Shown one piece after another: positions 17,894-28,000 of a DNA stretch of 64,000 nt. The position numbers were made by a program, and so were the translations under genes. Position 1 is the first letter of the stretch. Each line of letters opens with the position of its first letter. The stretch is from contig JAWKPC010000006.1 in the NCBI GenBank assembly GCA_041390865.1, forward strand, positions 1 through 64,000, written 5' to 3'. Under the pieces are notes generated by a model that was not told the origin of the DNA, ran no database searches, and saw only the letters and a program-made list of their open reading frames with translations. This stretch comes from JAUIIK01 sp041390865. GTDB lineage: Bacteria > Chloroflexota > Chloroflexia > Thermomicrobiales > CFX8.

Positions 17894-18048
17894 CTGTCGC
17901 ATCTCCAATCGCATCGCGAACCCTGATGTCACGATACGGCCGGAGATGGCGGCGAGCTATCGGAAACGTGCGGTCAAAATACCCCCGGCGGGCCGGGAGC
18001 CACGAAGCATTAGTACGACTGCCGGCCGAACAGATTCGTTCGTCGACG

Positions 18049-20070
18049 CTAGCTTCCGGACGGAATGGCGGTCGCACCAGCCAGATCGAGGACGGCCTCC
18101 GCACCGGCGACCACTTGCGACGAGACGCGCCCCTTGCGATCCACCAGCACGGCAGACGGCGTCCCGCTCGCGCCAAATTGCCGGCCAAGCCCGAACCCTT
18201 GATCGAGCACGACCGTCGATCGCAGCCCCATTGCCCGGTTAACCTCTACCGTCCCGGTCGAGACGACGAGCAGTTCCGGCGCGTCGCCGGAACGTTCGCT
18301 TTCCCAGCGTTTCAGGTCATCCAGCATGCGCTGGCAGAAACCGCAAGCCGGATCCCAGAAGAGCACCAGCGTCTCGTTGTTCTCAAGTACGCCAGTCGTG
18401 ACCGGTTGGCCGTCGAGGTCCGGCAGCTGAAACGCCGGGGCGGGCGATCCAATCCGCACCAGCGGGCCGAGCGGCGGCTGCGAACCGTTACCGTTCAAGG
18501 GGACGGCCCTGCGTGTCGGATCCAGCAGGCCCATGACGTTCTCGGCCCCGACCATGACGTTTTGAAGCGACCCTGCCCTGACCGTTGATCAGCACGGCCG
18601 ATGGAGTGCCGTTCGCGCCAAAGTGCCGACCGGCTTCGAATCCTCGTCCAGCAGAAACGGGATACGCGTCCCGATCGATTGATCCGCGTCGGCACCACCA
18701 CTGGATACGATCAGCAAATCCGGCGCGCCGGCGGGGCGATCCGCGTCCCGGGCGTTAAGATCATCGACCATCCGGCGACAGAAACCGCAATTCCGGATTC
18801 CAGAACAACAGCACTGTCGGACGGCCCCCGAGATCGGAAAGTTCGACCATCTCCCCCGAAGATCGGGCAGCGCGATCTGTGGCGCGGGCTGTCCACCCAC
18901 TGCCATGGCTGTCAGCGGAGTAGGAGCAGGACGGGGTTGTCCCGCACTTCCAGCGCCGGATCGGCTGGAGCCGTTCGTCGCCGAGGCACCGGATGCGCCT
19001 CCCGGAGAGGGGGCCAGGGCGGGCGGGCTGTCGAGGACTGTATCGAGGAGCCGCTGGATCTGACGGGCTCCGCCGGCCGGCGAACTGCCGATCGTCCCAT
19101 CCGGCCGCACCAGAACTGCCGACGGCGTGCCCTGGGCCTGGTAAGCGTCATAGACCTCCAGGTCATCCTGCAAGAGCACGGTACTGAGGCCATGCTCGTT
19201 CACCTTGGAAAGATTGGCGTCCCGGTCTCGCCGGCTGATCACGACCGCCGTCATGCGGTCGGCATATTCACGCTGCCAGCGGGAGATCTCCGGAAGCAGG
19301 ACATTGCACGGCACGCATTGCGGGTCAGTGAAGAGCAACAGGAGCGGCTTGCCCGGTGCCAGCAGCGAAGCGAGCGTCATCGTTTCACCGTGCAGGCCGG
19401 GCAGGCTGAACGCCGGCGCACGGCTGCCGACCGGCAAACCATGCTCCTGCGCGTTTGCCGTCGCCGGCTCCGGTTGTCCGCCGATCGCCGATCCGACATG
19501 CGCCTCAAGCCGGTCGACGCGTTCGAGCAAGCGTCCATTCTGGGCCATGAGCTGGAACAGGAACCACGTCTGAGCGGCAAGAACCCCAGCGGCCACGACT
19601 ATCGCGACGAGTCCGACCTGTTCCACACCGGTCAGGCCGGTCAGCCAGGCGGTAGGGCTCGCTCCCGGTTGCCTGCCGCCAACAACGATGATGAAGCCTG
19701 CGACTCCGGCCAGGATTGCATTCCGAACCAGCGTCGACCAGCCGGCGGGCTCCGAGTGCAGCTGGCCGAAGCAATGACAGTCCGGCGCCTCTCCGCGCGC
19801 CATACTCAGCGCGATGCCGACCGCGAACAAGCCGAGGAGCCCGAGCGCGCCGACCGCGCCCCAGAACGCGAACGCCAGCGGTAGCAGGCTCACGGCGACA
19901 GCAAGCTCGATCAACGGCAGAAGCGTCGCGAGCGGCCGTGCGGCAACGGCAGGGACGCCGAAGCCAATCAGCGCCTGGAGAGATCCTTCCCGGTCAATGA
20001 GCTTGGCGGCCCCGGCAACGACGAAAACGCCGGTCAGCAGGAGTCGAGCAAGGAGTAATGCGATGTCCAT
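18049..20070 (-). pseudogene. MauE/DoxX-like membrane domain fused to three thioredoxin-like domains, frame-disrupted
   Basis: Read across frame breaks, this encodes about 670 residues. A four-helix MauE/DoxX-like domain ('LLTGVFVVAGAAKLIDREGS', then 'APDCHCFGQLH') is followed by one more membrane helix and a TlpA-like domain with 'FTDPQCVPCNVLLPE'. A Pro/Ala/Ser linker leads to a second domain with 'CGFCRRMVDD' and a third with 'DPACGFCQRMLDD'. Breaks: one base lost near 18863 and one gained near 18792 (mutually compensating); two more near 18640 and 18560, separating the third domain as a free frame (18049-18555). The start at 20070 has GGAGG. Architecture suggests a membrane disulfide reductase or oxidase relay. 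Sequence error and true decay are both possible. Confidence 0.75.
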
Positions 20071-20188
20071 CTGAAATCCTCCAGCTTGCACGGCGTCGTT
20101 CGCGCGAATGCCCGCAACCAGTCTATGTGCCTTTTTCAACGGTCTAGAGACATCCTAGCACTCGTTTGAACGGAAACTGGCCAGAGTA

Positions 20189-20217
20189 TTGACCTTTTGC
20201 CAAATTCGGGTTAGGTT
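20189..20217 (+). promoter_or_regulatory. Candidate sigma70-type promoter of the Cys-rich protein gene
   Basis: TTGACC (20189-20194), a 17-nt spacer and TAGGTT (20212-20217), about 100 bp before the chosen start codon in an AT-richer divergent intergenic region. The -10 box is only fair. Confidence 0.45.
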
Positions 20218-20313
20218 CGATTCATAGTCGAAGAATTCATAATTTGCGTGCTTATCATGAATGAGCGCCGAGCCGGGGATAGGCCTGCAGGCTATCCGGT
20301 AGAAGTTCTGGCA

Positions 20314-23019
20314 ATGACTGAACACCGTTTTGACGAGCTTTCCAGACTGATCGGCGCCCGCACCTCCCGGCGCGGCGTGCTCAAGGCAGCTCTCGGTTTC
20401 GCCGCCGGCGGACTCTTCTCTCGCTTTGGCCGTGAGGAAGCCAGCGCCGAACGCGAGCCGGCCGTCGCGCCAGCCAACGATGCTTTTCAACGCACCTGGG
20501 CGCGTACCGACAAGCCGGTGGCCGATGGGGCCGCCAACCGCACCTGGATGTGGGGGCCGGAAGCCTTCACCGCGGCGATGACCGAGGACTACGCAAACTC
20601 TCCTGGCGGAGTCCGCACCGTCCAGTATTTCGACAAGTCCCGCATGGAACTAACCTATCCGCAGCTTGACCCTTCTGACCCCTTCTATGTCACTAATGGC
20701 CGGCTGGCGTCGGAGCTCATTACCGGCCAGATGCAGGTCGGCGACGATGATTTCATCACCCGCCAACCTGCCCAGGTCAACATCGCCGGAGATCCCGGCG
20801 AGCGCCCGACCTATGCCGAGATCGGCCAGCTCGGGCTCCTCGATGTCCCGGCAACACCGCCCGGCACGACGCTCACGGCAACCTACGCGGACGGCTCCGT
20901 CGGCGACGACAGCACCTATGCCCAGTACCAGGTGACCGCCGCCGAGCGGGTCACCGTCCCGGGACTCGATCACACCGTCGCCTCGGTCTTCTGGGAATTC
21001 GCCAACCAGACCGGCCCGGTCCACGTTGATGGGCAAACGACCGAGGCCCGGCTCTTCGATCCCTGGTTCTTCGCGACCGGCCTGCCGATCACCGAGGCCT
21101 ACTGGTCGCGCGTTGCCGTGGCTGGAACCGAAAAGGATCTGCTCTGGCAGTGCTTCGAGCGCCGTTGTCTGACCTACACCCCGGACAACGCGCCCGGCTG
21201 GCAGGTCGAAGCCGGCAACGTCGGCCAGCACTATTACGAGTGGAGGATGACGTCGCAGGAAGGTCCATCGCTCGACCCGGCGCCGCCGGAGGTTGAGACG
21301 GCGCTAAAGGAAGCGGCGAACGGCGACGGGCCGTATCAGCAATTGGCCGCCTATCTGGCGACAGAAGGATTTACCGAGATTAGCCAGGGAGCGACACAGG
21401 CCAGCGGGCCGGGAGTGACACCAACCGAGTTTCTTCAGGTCATATTCGAGACAGCGCCGCCGAACCCATTGCAGGCAGCGCTCACCTTTGACCCGGACAT
21501 GGCCGGCCAGCCGGTTGCCTACGCGCCCGTTCTAACGGCACAGGATGAACTGCTGTACATCCTCTATGTCGACGAGGCGGGCCAGATTCAGGCGCAATTC
21601 CCATCGCCGGGCACTGGAACCAGTAGATCACGGCAGCTGGCCGGGGGTGATCAATGCGACATTTGCGTAGCCGAGTGCCTGGAGCAGCCAATCGCCTACT
21701 TGATTACGGCGGCAGAGTCTAGAGACTCTTGCGAGTCTATCGCCCATGTCCTTTGTGAGGGCGTCGCGGTCGCAGACTTTACCACTATCAAGAGACAGAT
21801 ACAGGCGTTCAATGCCTGCGTCAGCGTCACGGTTACGGCCTGCCTCCACCAGAGCACTATTTCACTCTGTGACAGCATGTGCAAGGACTACTGCACGGAT
21901 TGCACGGCCTGCCCGGGTACCGACGAATCGAACTTCTGCTGCCAGGGTGGCTGTACAAATCTCGACACCGACGCCAATAACTGCGGGGGTTGCGGTCAGG
22001 CGTGCGCCCCGGGACAGCAGTGCTGCAACGGCGTTTGCCTCGACATCCTCTCCAATGCGTCCAACTGTGGAAAATGTGGAAACGCGTGCCCGGAGGGCGA
22101 GGGGTGCATCAACGGCATCTGTACGCCTCCAGTCGAAGGCGCTTGCGTTGGCTGCGACGAGACCGACCTCGCGAACTACTGCTGCGACGGAGTTTGCCTG
22201 GATCTACTCAACGATGTCCAGAACTGTGGCGGTTGCGGCCTTGCGTGCTTCTCCGGCCAGATCTGTTGCGACGGTGTCTGCCTCGATCCGACGGATGACG
22301 ACCAGAACTGCGGCGCCTGCGGCAACGTCTGTCCCCAGGGCCAGCTCTGCTGTAACAGCGTCTGCATGGATGTGCTCTCCGACAATCAGAACTGCGGCGC
22401 CTGCGGCTTCGAATGTGGTCCTGACGAAGAGTGCAATAACGGGATCTGCACGCAGTCCGACCCCTGCGACGGATGTCAGGCTGGCGAAGCTTGCTGCGAC
22501 GGCGTCTGCATCGACGTGTCGTCCAACGACGACCATTGCGGCGCCTGCGGCATCGAGTGTCCGGCCGGGACGGACTGCATCAATGGCGCATGTGTCGAGT
22601 GCCTCACAACGAGTGATTGTCTCGGTTGCGAGGTTTGCGATGATGGCAGATGCCGGCCCTGCCCCGGTACGTGCTGTGCCAGCGGAGTCTGCGTCCCCGA
22701 CGACGTCTGCTGTCCAGAACTCATTGACTGCGGCGGCGGCCTGTGTTGCGGAGGTAACTACCCGATCTGCTGCCCTCAGCACGATGTCTGCTGCCCCGCC
22801 GGATATCCGGTCTGCTGCTCGTCCGATTTCTGCTGCCCGGCCTCCTTCCCGGTCTGCTGCTCGGATGACTGGTGCTGTCCCTCAGGGTGCACCTGCACCG
22901 GCAACCAGGGCTGCCACTGCCCGAATGACGACGTCACCCTGGCCGCAGCTTCAGTTAGTGGAGGTCCGGGCGCTCAAGGACACAGTTCGCCCGGCGTCGC
23001 CGACATCAGCTACTGGTAG
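20314..23019 (+). CDS. Exported cysteine-rich repeat protein
   Basis: A protein of about 901 residues. A Tat-like leader 'TSRRGVLKAALGFAAGGLF' is followed by a domain of roughly 300 residues ('RTWMWGPEAFTAAMTEDYAN', 'VQYFDKSRMELTYPQ') that I associate with Chloroflexota surface proteins of unknown role. From about residue 460 on comes a Cys-dense region with repeated modules of the form 'CCNGVCLD-x6-NCGxCGxxC', each 35-40 residues. It ends in runs of CC pairs ('YPICCPQHDVCCPAGYPVCC'). It has dozens of Cys and is likely disulfide-knotted outside the cell. Start chosen at ATG 20314; the frame runs back to 20248. It is divergent from the thioredoxin-fusion gene. Confidence 0.8.
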   Translation: MTEHRFDELSRLIGARTSRRGVLKAALGFAAGGLFSRFGREEASAEREPAVAPANDAFQRTWARTDKPVADGAANRTWMWGPEAFTAAMTEDYANSPGGVRTVQYFDKSRMELTYPQLDPSDPFYVTNGRLASELITGQMQVGDDDFITRQPAQVNIAGDPGERPTYAEIGQLGLLDVPATPPGTTLTATYADGSVGDDSTYAQYQVTAAERVTVPGLDHTVASVFWEFANQTGPVHVDGQTTEARLFDPWFFATGLPITEAYWSRVAVAGTEKDLLWQCFERRCLTYTPDNAPGWQVEAGNVGQHYYEWRMTSQEGPSLDPAPPEVETALKEAANGDGPYQQLAAYLATEGFTEISQGATQASGPGVTPTEFLQVIFETAPPNPLQAALTFDPDMAGQPVAYAPVLTAQDELLYILYVDEAGQIQAQFPSPGTGTSRSRQLAGGDQCDICVAECLEQPIAYLITAAESRDSCESIAHVLCEGVAVADFTTIKRQIQAFNACVSVTVTACLHQSTISLCDSMCKDYCTDCTACPGTDESNFCCQGGCTNLDTDANNCGGCGQACAPGQQCCNGVCLDILSNASNCGKCGNACPEGEGCINGICTPPVEGACVGCDETDLANYCCDGVCLDLLNDVQNCGGCGLACFSGQICCDGVCLDPTDDDQNCGACGNVCPQGQLCCNSVCMDVLSDNQNCGACGFECGPDEECNNGICTQSDPCDGCQAGEACCDGVCIDVSSNDDHCGACGIECPAGTDCINGACVECLTTSDCLGCEVCDDGRCRPCPGTCCASGVCVPDDVCCPELIDCGGGLCCGGNYPICCPQHDVCCPAGYPVCCSSDFCCPASFPVCCSDDWCCPSGCTCTGNQGCHCPNDDVTLAAASVSGGPGAQGHSSPGVADISYW

Positions 23020-23030
23020 CTGATGTCGGC
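22999..23030. terminator. Bidirectional palindrome inside both converging gene ends
   Basis: GCCGACATCAGCTA (22999-23012), loop CTGG, and TAGCTGATGTCGGC (23017-23030): a perfect 14-bp stem. It contains the stop codons of the plus-strand Cys-rich gene (23017-23019) and the minus-strand MFS gene (23010-23012). By symmetry both proteins end in 'ADISY' plus one residue. Confidence 0.75.
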
Positions 23031-24314
23031 TTCCTCCGGTGGCGTGAGTAATGGCCGAACCGGTGAGAACCAGACGACCAGGATAGCCAGCGGAAATCCG
23101 ATCGCGGCGATCGCCAGCGTCGGGCGCAGCCCGATCCACTCGCCCAGCAGGCCGCCCAGAATAGCCCCGACCGGGGCTGCGCCACGGATGACAACTCGCA
23201 AACTGCCATTGACACGACCGCGCAACCGGTCCGGCGTAACCGCCTGGCGCAGGCTCACCTGATTCAAGTCGTAGACTGGACTGCCGGTCCCGGACAGGAA
23301 GAAACCCGCGAGAAGCAGCGGAACAGCCACCGCCGCAGGGCCGCTCGCGAGCGGGATCAGGATTTGCCCCACAGCAGCGATCGCCAGCCCGGCCACGATC
23401 GCCCGGCCGAGCCCCAGCCAGGCTGATAGACGGTTCGCGATCACCGCACCGGCGAAGTAACCGACGCCGGCGGCCGCGAAGACGATCCCGAACGTTCCTG
23501 CGCTCAGCCCCAGCTCGCGGGTGATGTAGAGTACGACGGCCACAAAGAGGATGTTCTCGAACAGGACGGCGATCCCGGTGCTGATGCCGAGCGTCCTCAG
23601 AATGGGCTCGTCCAGAATCGCGCGAAGCCCCTCGCCAATTTCACGGCGCATTCCGGCTCGTGCCTTGCCCTGTTCCGGAGCAGCCTCGTCAGCATCGATC
23701 CGCCAGAGGAAGATCACCGACACCAGATAGGAGATCGCATCGAGCAGAATGGCGAACGCAGCCGAGACGAGCTGGACAATGCCCCCGGCCAGCGCCGGTC
23801 CGATGATGCCGGCTCCGGAGGCGCTCATCGCCAGTCTGCTGTTGCCCTCGACCAGCTGATCTCGCCGGACGATCGTCGGCAGATAGGACTGGTAACCAAC
23901 GGCGAAGAAGACGGTCAGGATACCGGCCAGGAATGAAATGACATAAAGCAGAAGGATATTCAGCCACTCGAACCAGACGGCCAAAGGGATCAGGAAAAGG
24001 AGCAGAGCACGTCCGAGATTCGCGGCGATCATCACCGGACGGCGGCGCAGGCGATCGACCCAGACACCGATGAAGAGCGCCAGCATCAGCGCTGGCAATT
24101 CGCCGGCAGCCGTCAGGAAGCCGATCTCGGCCGGCGTCGCCTCGAAGGTCAGGACCGCCAGCAACGGGATCGCCACGACGCTGATCTGCGAACCGAAGAC
24201 CGAGACCGTCTCCCCGGCCCACAGCTTCAGGAAGTTCCCATTGCGCCACAGGCCCTGAAAACGATGACCCCCTATCATGTTGAACACGCTTGTCCCCTGA
24301 TGGTCTGCGGTCAT
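23010..24314 (-). CDS. MFS transporter
   Basis: A 434-residue protein with about 12 membrane helices. 'NFLKLWAGETVSVFGSQIS' is the usual opening of the MFS_3/enterobactin-exporter-like group, and 'GVWVDRLRRRPVMIAANLGR' is the loop 2-3 motif. These proteins are mostly proton-coupled exporters of drugs, macrolides or siderophores in the inner membrane. AGGT lies about 8 nt before the ATG. The 3' end overlaps the Cys-rich protein gene by 10 bp in a shared palindrome. Substrate unknown. Confidence 0.9.
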   Translation of the reverse strand: MTADHQGTSVFNMIGGHRFQGLWRNGNFLKLWAGETVSVFGSQISVVAIPLLAVLTFEATPAEIGFLTAAGELPALMLALFIGVWVDRLRRRPVMIAANLGRALLLFLIPLAVWFEWLNILLLYVISFLAGILTVFFAVGYQSYLPTIVRRDQLVEGNSRLAMSASGAGIIGPALAGGIVQLVSAAFAILLDAISYLVSVIFLWRIDADEAAPEQGKARAGMRREIGEGLRAILDEPILRTLGISTGIAVLFENILFVAVVLYITRELGLSAGTFGIVFAAAGVGYFAGAVIANRLSAWLGLGRAIVAGLAIAAVGQILIPLASGPAAVAVPLLLAGFFLSGTGSPVYDLNQVSLRQAVTPDRLRGRVNGSLRVVIRGAAPVGAILGGLLGEWIGLRPTLAIAAIGFPLAILVVWFSPVRPLLTPPEEADISYQ

Positions 24315-24504
24315 CCGGCTACCTAACGCATATATGTCAGATCAAGGCCGTACGGGTTACTCTAAAGTCACAGGTCGACTCGTATCAATCACCCAAAGGA
24401 CCGATGATTCGTCATTCTCAACCCTCCTGAAATCGAGGTCAGCCGCGACGCACAACGGACGTCGGCTTGAAACGAGCGACATTCACGACTTTCCTGTCGT
24501 TCCT

Positions 24505-24536
24505 TCAGGCTCGACAGCGATGCTATACTGAGACTT
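24505..24536 (+). promoter_or_regulatory. Possible promoter of the T-box/ileS transcript
   Basis: TATACT at 24524-24529 is a good -10 box, and the T-box leader would begin a few bases downstream. The -35 region (TTCCTT-like, near 24500-24507) is weak. The region 24315-24500 shows no gene. Confidence 0.35.
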
Positions 24537-24544
24537 GCCGTAAG

Positions 24545-24845
24545 GCAGATGTAAGCGTTGACGGAAACGAGTAGGCTGGGGGAGATGCCCCAAGCGAGTC
24601 CGGGCTGGTGGAAGCCGGATGGCAGTCGACCAGTCGAAAATCCTTCCCGAGCCGCCGCCCGAACAGGTCACTTCATAAGACCCAAGTAGACGCGGCCGGG
24701 TTCGCCGCCCGTTACCAGCGGCGCCGGTATCGCTCGCACAGACGAGCCGCACCGGAGTGAGTGGTCCGTGCTTGCATTGCGCGGACAACCGAGGTGGTAC
24801 CGCGGGTTACGCCCGTCCTCGATTTCGAGGATGGGTTTTTTGTTT
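24545..24845 (+). ncRNA. T-box riboswitch (tRNA-Ile sensing leader)
   Basis: The T-box sequence GAGGTGGTACCGCG (24791-24804) is directly followed by an intrinsic terminator. Upstream, 'GAGTCCGGGCTGGTGGAAGCCGG' (split here: GAGTCCGGGCTGG, TGGAAGCCGG) near 24595-24618 is the conserved stem I distal part. An ATC at 24640-24642 (in GAAAATCCTTCCCG) is a good candidate Ile specifier, in keeping with the downstream ileS. Uncharged tRNA-Ile should pair with the specifier and the T-box bulge, favour the antiterminator and allow ileS transcription. Boundaries of stem I are approximate. Confidence 0.88.
24812..24841 (+). terminator. T-box intrinsic terminator
   Basis: CCCGTCCTCG (24812-24821) pairs with CGAGGATGGG (24826-24835), loop ATTT, followed by six T. 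This is the only hairpin in the window with a classic U-tract. Confidence 0.9.
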
Positions 24846-24857
24846 GGAAAACAGTCA

Positions 24858-25004
24858 GTTTACAGGTTGTAGTACGCCGCTTGCAGGAGATCACGTCTTT
24901 GCCTTACTCCCCTCTCCCCGCGTAGCGGAGCTGCGGGAAAGGGGCTGGGGGTGAGGGAAATCTCCCGGCTTTCCTGCAAACGACGCACTACGACCTACGA
25001 ACTC
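24858..25004. repeat. Composite palindromic repeat in the ileS leader
   Basis: Outer arms of about 30 bp (around 24858-24889 and 24973-25004, both containing TTGCAGGA or its complement and degenerate GTAGT-type words) flank an inner repeat at 24903-24960. The whole lies between the T-box terminator and the ileS start codon, and would fold as a long hairpin in the 5' UTR. Confidence 0.65.
24903..24960. repeat. Dispersed CCCCTCTCC/GGGGTGAGG palindromic repeat, copy 1
   Basis: CTTACTCCCCTCTCCCC at the left and GGGGCTGGGGGTGAGGGAAA at the right. It belongs to the same family as copies at 46405, 46506 and 47902. Confidence 0.7.
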
Positions 25005-25021
25005 ACCAGGGGGCACGCAAT

Positions 25022-28000
25022 ATGACATCAACACCAACCAAGAAGGGCTTCAAATCGGTCGAGACCAGGGTCGATTTCCCGGCCATGGAACGGGACCGGC
25101 TGCACTGGTGGTACGGCGACGGGGTCGTCGAAGAATACCTCTCGAAGAACGACGACAACCCGGAGAACTGGTCCTTCCTCGATGGGCCGATCACGGCCAA
25201 CAACCCGATGGGCGTCCATCACGCATGGGGCCGCACCTACAAGGATCTCTGGGTCCGCTACCACACGATGCTCGGCCACCGGCAGCGCTACCAGAACGGC
25301 TTCGATTGCCAGGGACTCTGGGTCGAGGTCGAGGTCGAACGGGAACTTGGATTCACCTCGAAACGGGACATCGAGGAATACGGCATCGCGAAGTTCGTCG
25401 AGAAGTGCAAGGAGCGCGTCCGCAAATACGCGATGGTCCAGACCGAGCAGACGAAGCGGCTCGGGAGCTTCATGGACTGGGACAATTCCTACTACACGAT
25501 GTCCGACACCAATAACTACACGATCTGGAACTACCTGAAGCAGTGCAACGAGCGCGGCCTCCTTTATAAGGGGGACGACTCGATGCCCTGGTGCCCGCGC
25601 TGCGGGACCGGCCTCTCCGAGATGGAGATCGGCGAGGGCTACACCGAGCGCACCCATCGATCGCTCTACGCCCTGCTAAAGCTCGACGACGAAGACGCCT
25701 CGCTGCTGGTCTGGACAACGACCCCCTGGACGCTGCCCGCCAACGTCGCGGCAGCGGTCCACCCGGAGCTGACCTACGTCAAGGTCGAGCAGCACGGCGA
25801 GATTTTCTACCTGGCCGAAGAAGCGAAGCAGCACGCCCTGCGCGGCGAGTACACCGAACTCGACAAGGTCAAGGGTTCCGACCTCGTCGGGCGGACCTAC
25901 ACCGGGCTCTACGACCACCTGCCGGCCAATGCCGATGTCAAACATCGGGTCATCCCCTGGGAGGATGTCGCGGCTGACGAGGGAGCGGCATCGTCCACAT
26001 CGCGCCCGGCTGTGGCCGCGAGGACTACGGCCTGTCGAAGGAGCACGATCTTCAAGTCATCGCGCCGATCGGCGAGCTCGGCCACTTCTACGACGGCTTC
26101 GGGTTCCTGACCGGCATGTACGCCCACGATGTCGCGGGACCGGTCATCAACGACCTTCGCGAGCGCGGCCTGCTGCTCTACGACCACGACTACACCCACC
26201 GCTACGCCACCTGCTGGCGCTGCAAGACCGATGTCGTCTTCCGCGTCGTCGATGAGTGGTACATCGCGATGGACCCGCTCCGGGAGCGGCTTCAGGAGAT
26301 CGCCCGGGACGTCCGCTGGATCCCCGAGTTCGGCCTCGACCGCGAACTGGACTGGCTCCGGAACATGGACGACTGGATGATCTCGAAGAAGCGCTACTGG
26401 GGCCTGGCGCTTCCTATTTATGAGTGCCAGGAATGCGGCAACTTCGAGGTCATCGGATCGAAAGAAGAGCTCAAGGAGCGCGCCGTCTCCGGCTGGGATG
26501 AGTTCGAGGGCAACTCGCCGCACCGCCCCTGGGTCGATGCGGTCAAGATCCGCTGCTCCAAGTGCGACGCGAAGGTGAGCCGGATCAAGGACGTCGGAAA
26601 CCCGTGGCTCGACGCCGGCGCGGTGCCGTTCAGCACGATGTACTACACCGAGGATCGCGACAAGTGGCGCGAGTGGTTCCCGGCCGATTTCATCACCGAG
26701 TCCTTCCCGGGCCAGTTCCGGAACTGGTTCTACTCGATGCTGGCCCAGAGCGTCGTCATGGCCGACGAAGCGCCCTACGAGACCTGCCTCGGATTCGCCC
26801 TGCTGCGGGACGAGCATGGCCGGGAGATGCACAAGAGCGCCGGCAACTCGATCCCCTACGACGAGGCAGCCGATCGCATGGGCTCCGACGTCATGCGCTG
26901 GCTCTACAGCCGGCACAACCCGACCGTGAACCTGAACTTCGGCTACGGGCTCGGCGACGAGGTCCGGCGGCAGGTGATCATCCCGATCTGGAACTCCTAC
27001 GCTTTCTTCGTCAACTACGCCGCCCTCGACGGCTTCGACCCGACCCTGCCGGAGAACCAGGTCCCGCTGGCCGAGCGAACACTGCTCGACCGCTGGATCC
27101 TCTCCCGGCTCCAGCACGCGATCTCCGAGGTCCGCGCCGGGCTCGACGACTACGACCCGGTTCGGGCGACCCGGGCGATCGAGTACTTCGCCATCGAGGA
27201 GCTCTCCAACTGGTACATCCGCCGCAACCGACGCCGCTTCTGGAAGACGGAAGCCGACCGGGACAAGGCGGCCGCCTACCAGACGGCTCTACGAGGTACT
27301 CGTCGATCTGTCACGGCTGATGGCGCCGTTCACACCATTCATGCGACCGAGGAGATGTACCAGAACCTCGTCGTTGCCGTGGAGGATGATGCGCCCCGCT
27401 CGATCCACCTGACCCGCTATCCAGAGGTCGATGCGAGCAGAGTCGACGCCGATCTCGACCGCGACATGGCGGCGCTGCTGCGGGTCACGAATCTCGGCCG
27501 GGCTGCCCGGAACAAGGCCAACGTCAAGGTCCGCCAGCCGCTCTCGACGCTCTACGTCTGGGCCCGCAACAACGAGGTCCGGCAGGGAGTGGACTCGCTC
27601 CAGGATCAGCTGCTCGACGAGCTGAACGTCAAGAACCTCGAATGGGTCGACGACCCGGCCGAATACGCCGAGTACCAGGTCAAGCCGAACTTCGCGGTGC
27701 TCGGCCCGAAGTACGGCGCCCAGATGAACGCTCTGCGCGGCGCGATCATGCAGCTCGACCCGGCGGCGGTCGCCGGAGCGTTCCGGTCCGGCCAGACCGT
27801 CTCCGTCTCGCTGGATGGCGAGGAGATCGAGCTAAACGACGAAGAGGTGCTGGTTGACGTCGCCGAGCGCGAAGGTTTCAACGTCGCCGAGGATGGCGAT
27901 GTCCTTGCCGCGCTCGACACGACGCTGACCCACGAGCTAGTGCTGGAGGGCATGGCCCGCGACTTCGTCCGCGGCGTCCAGGATCTCCGCAAGCAGGCGG

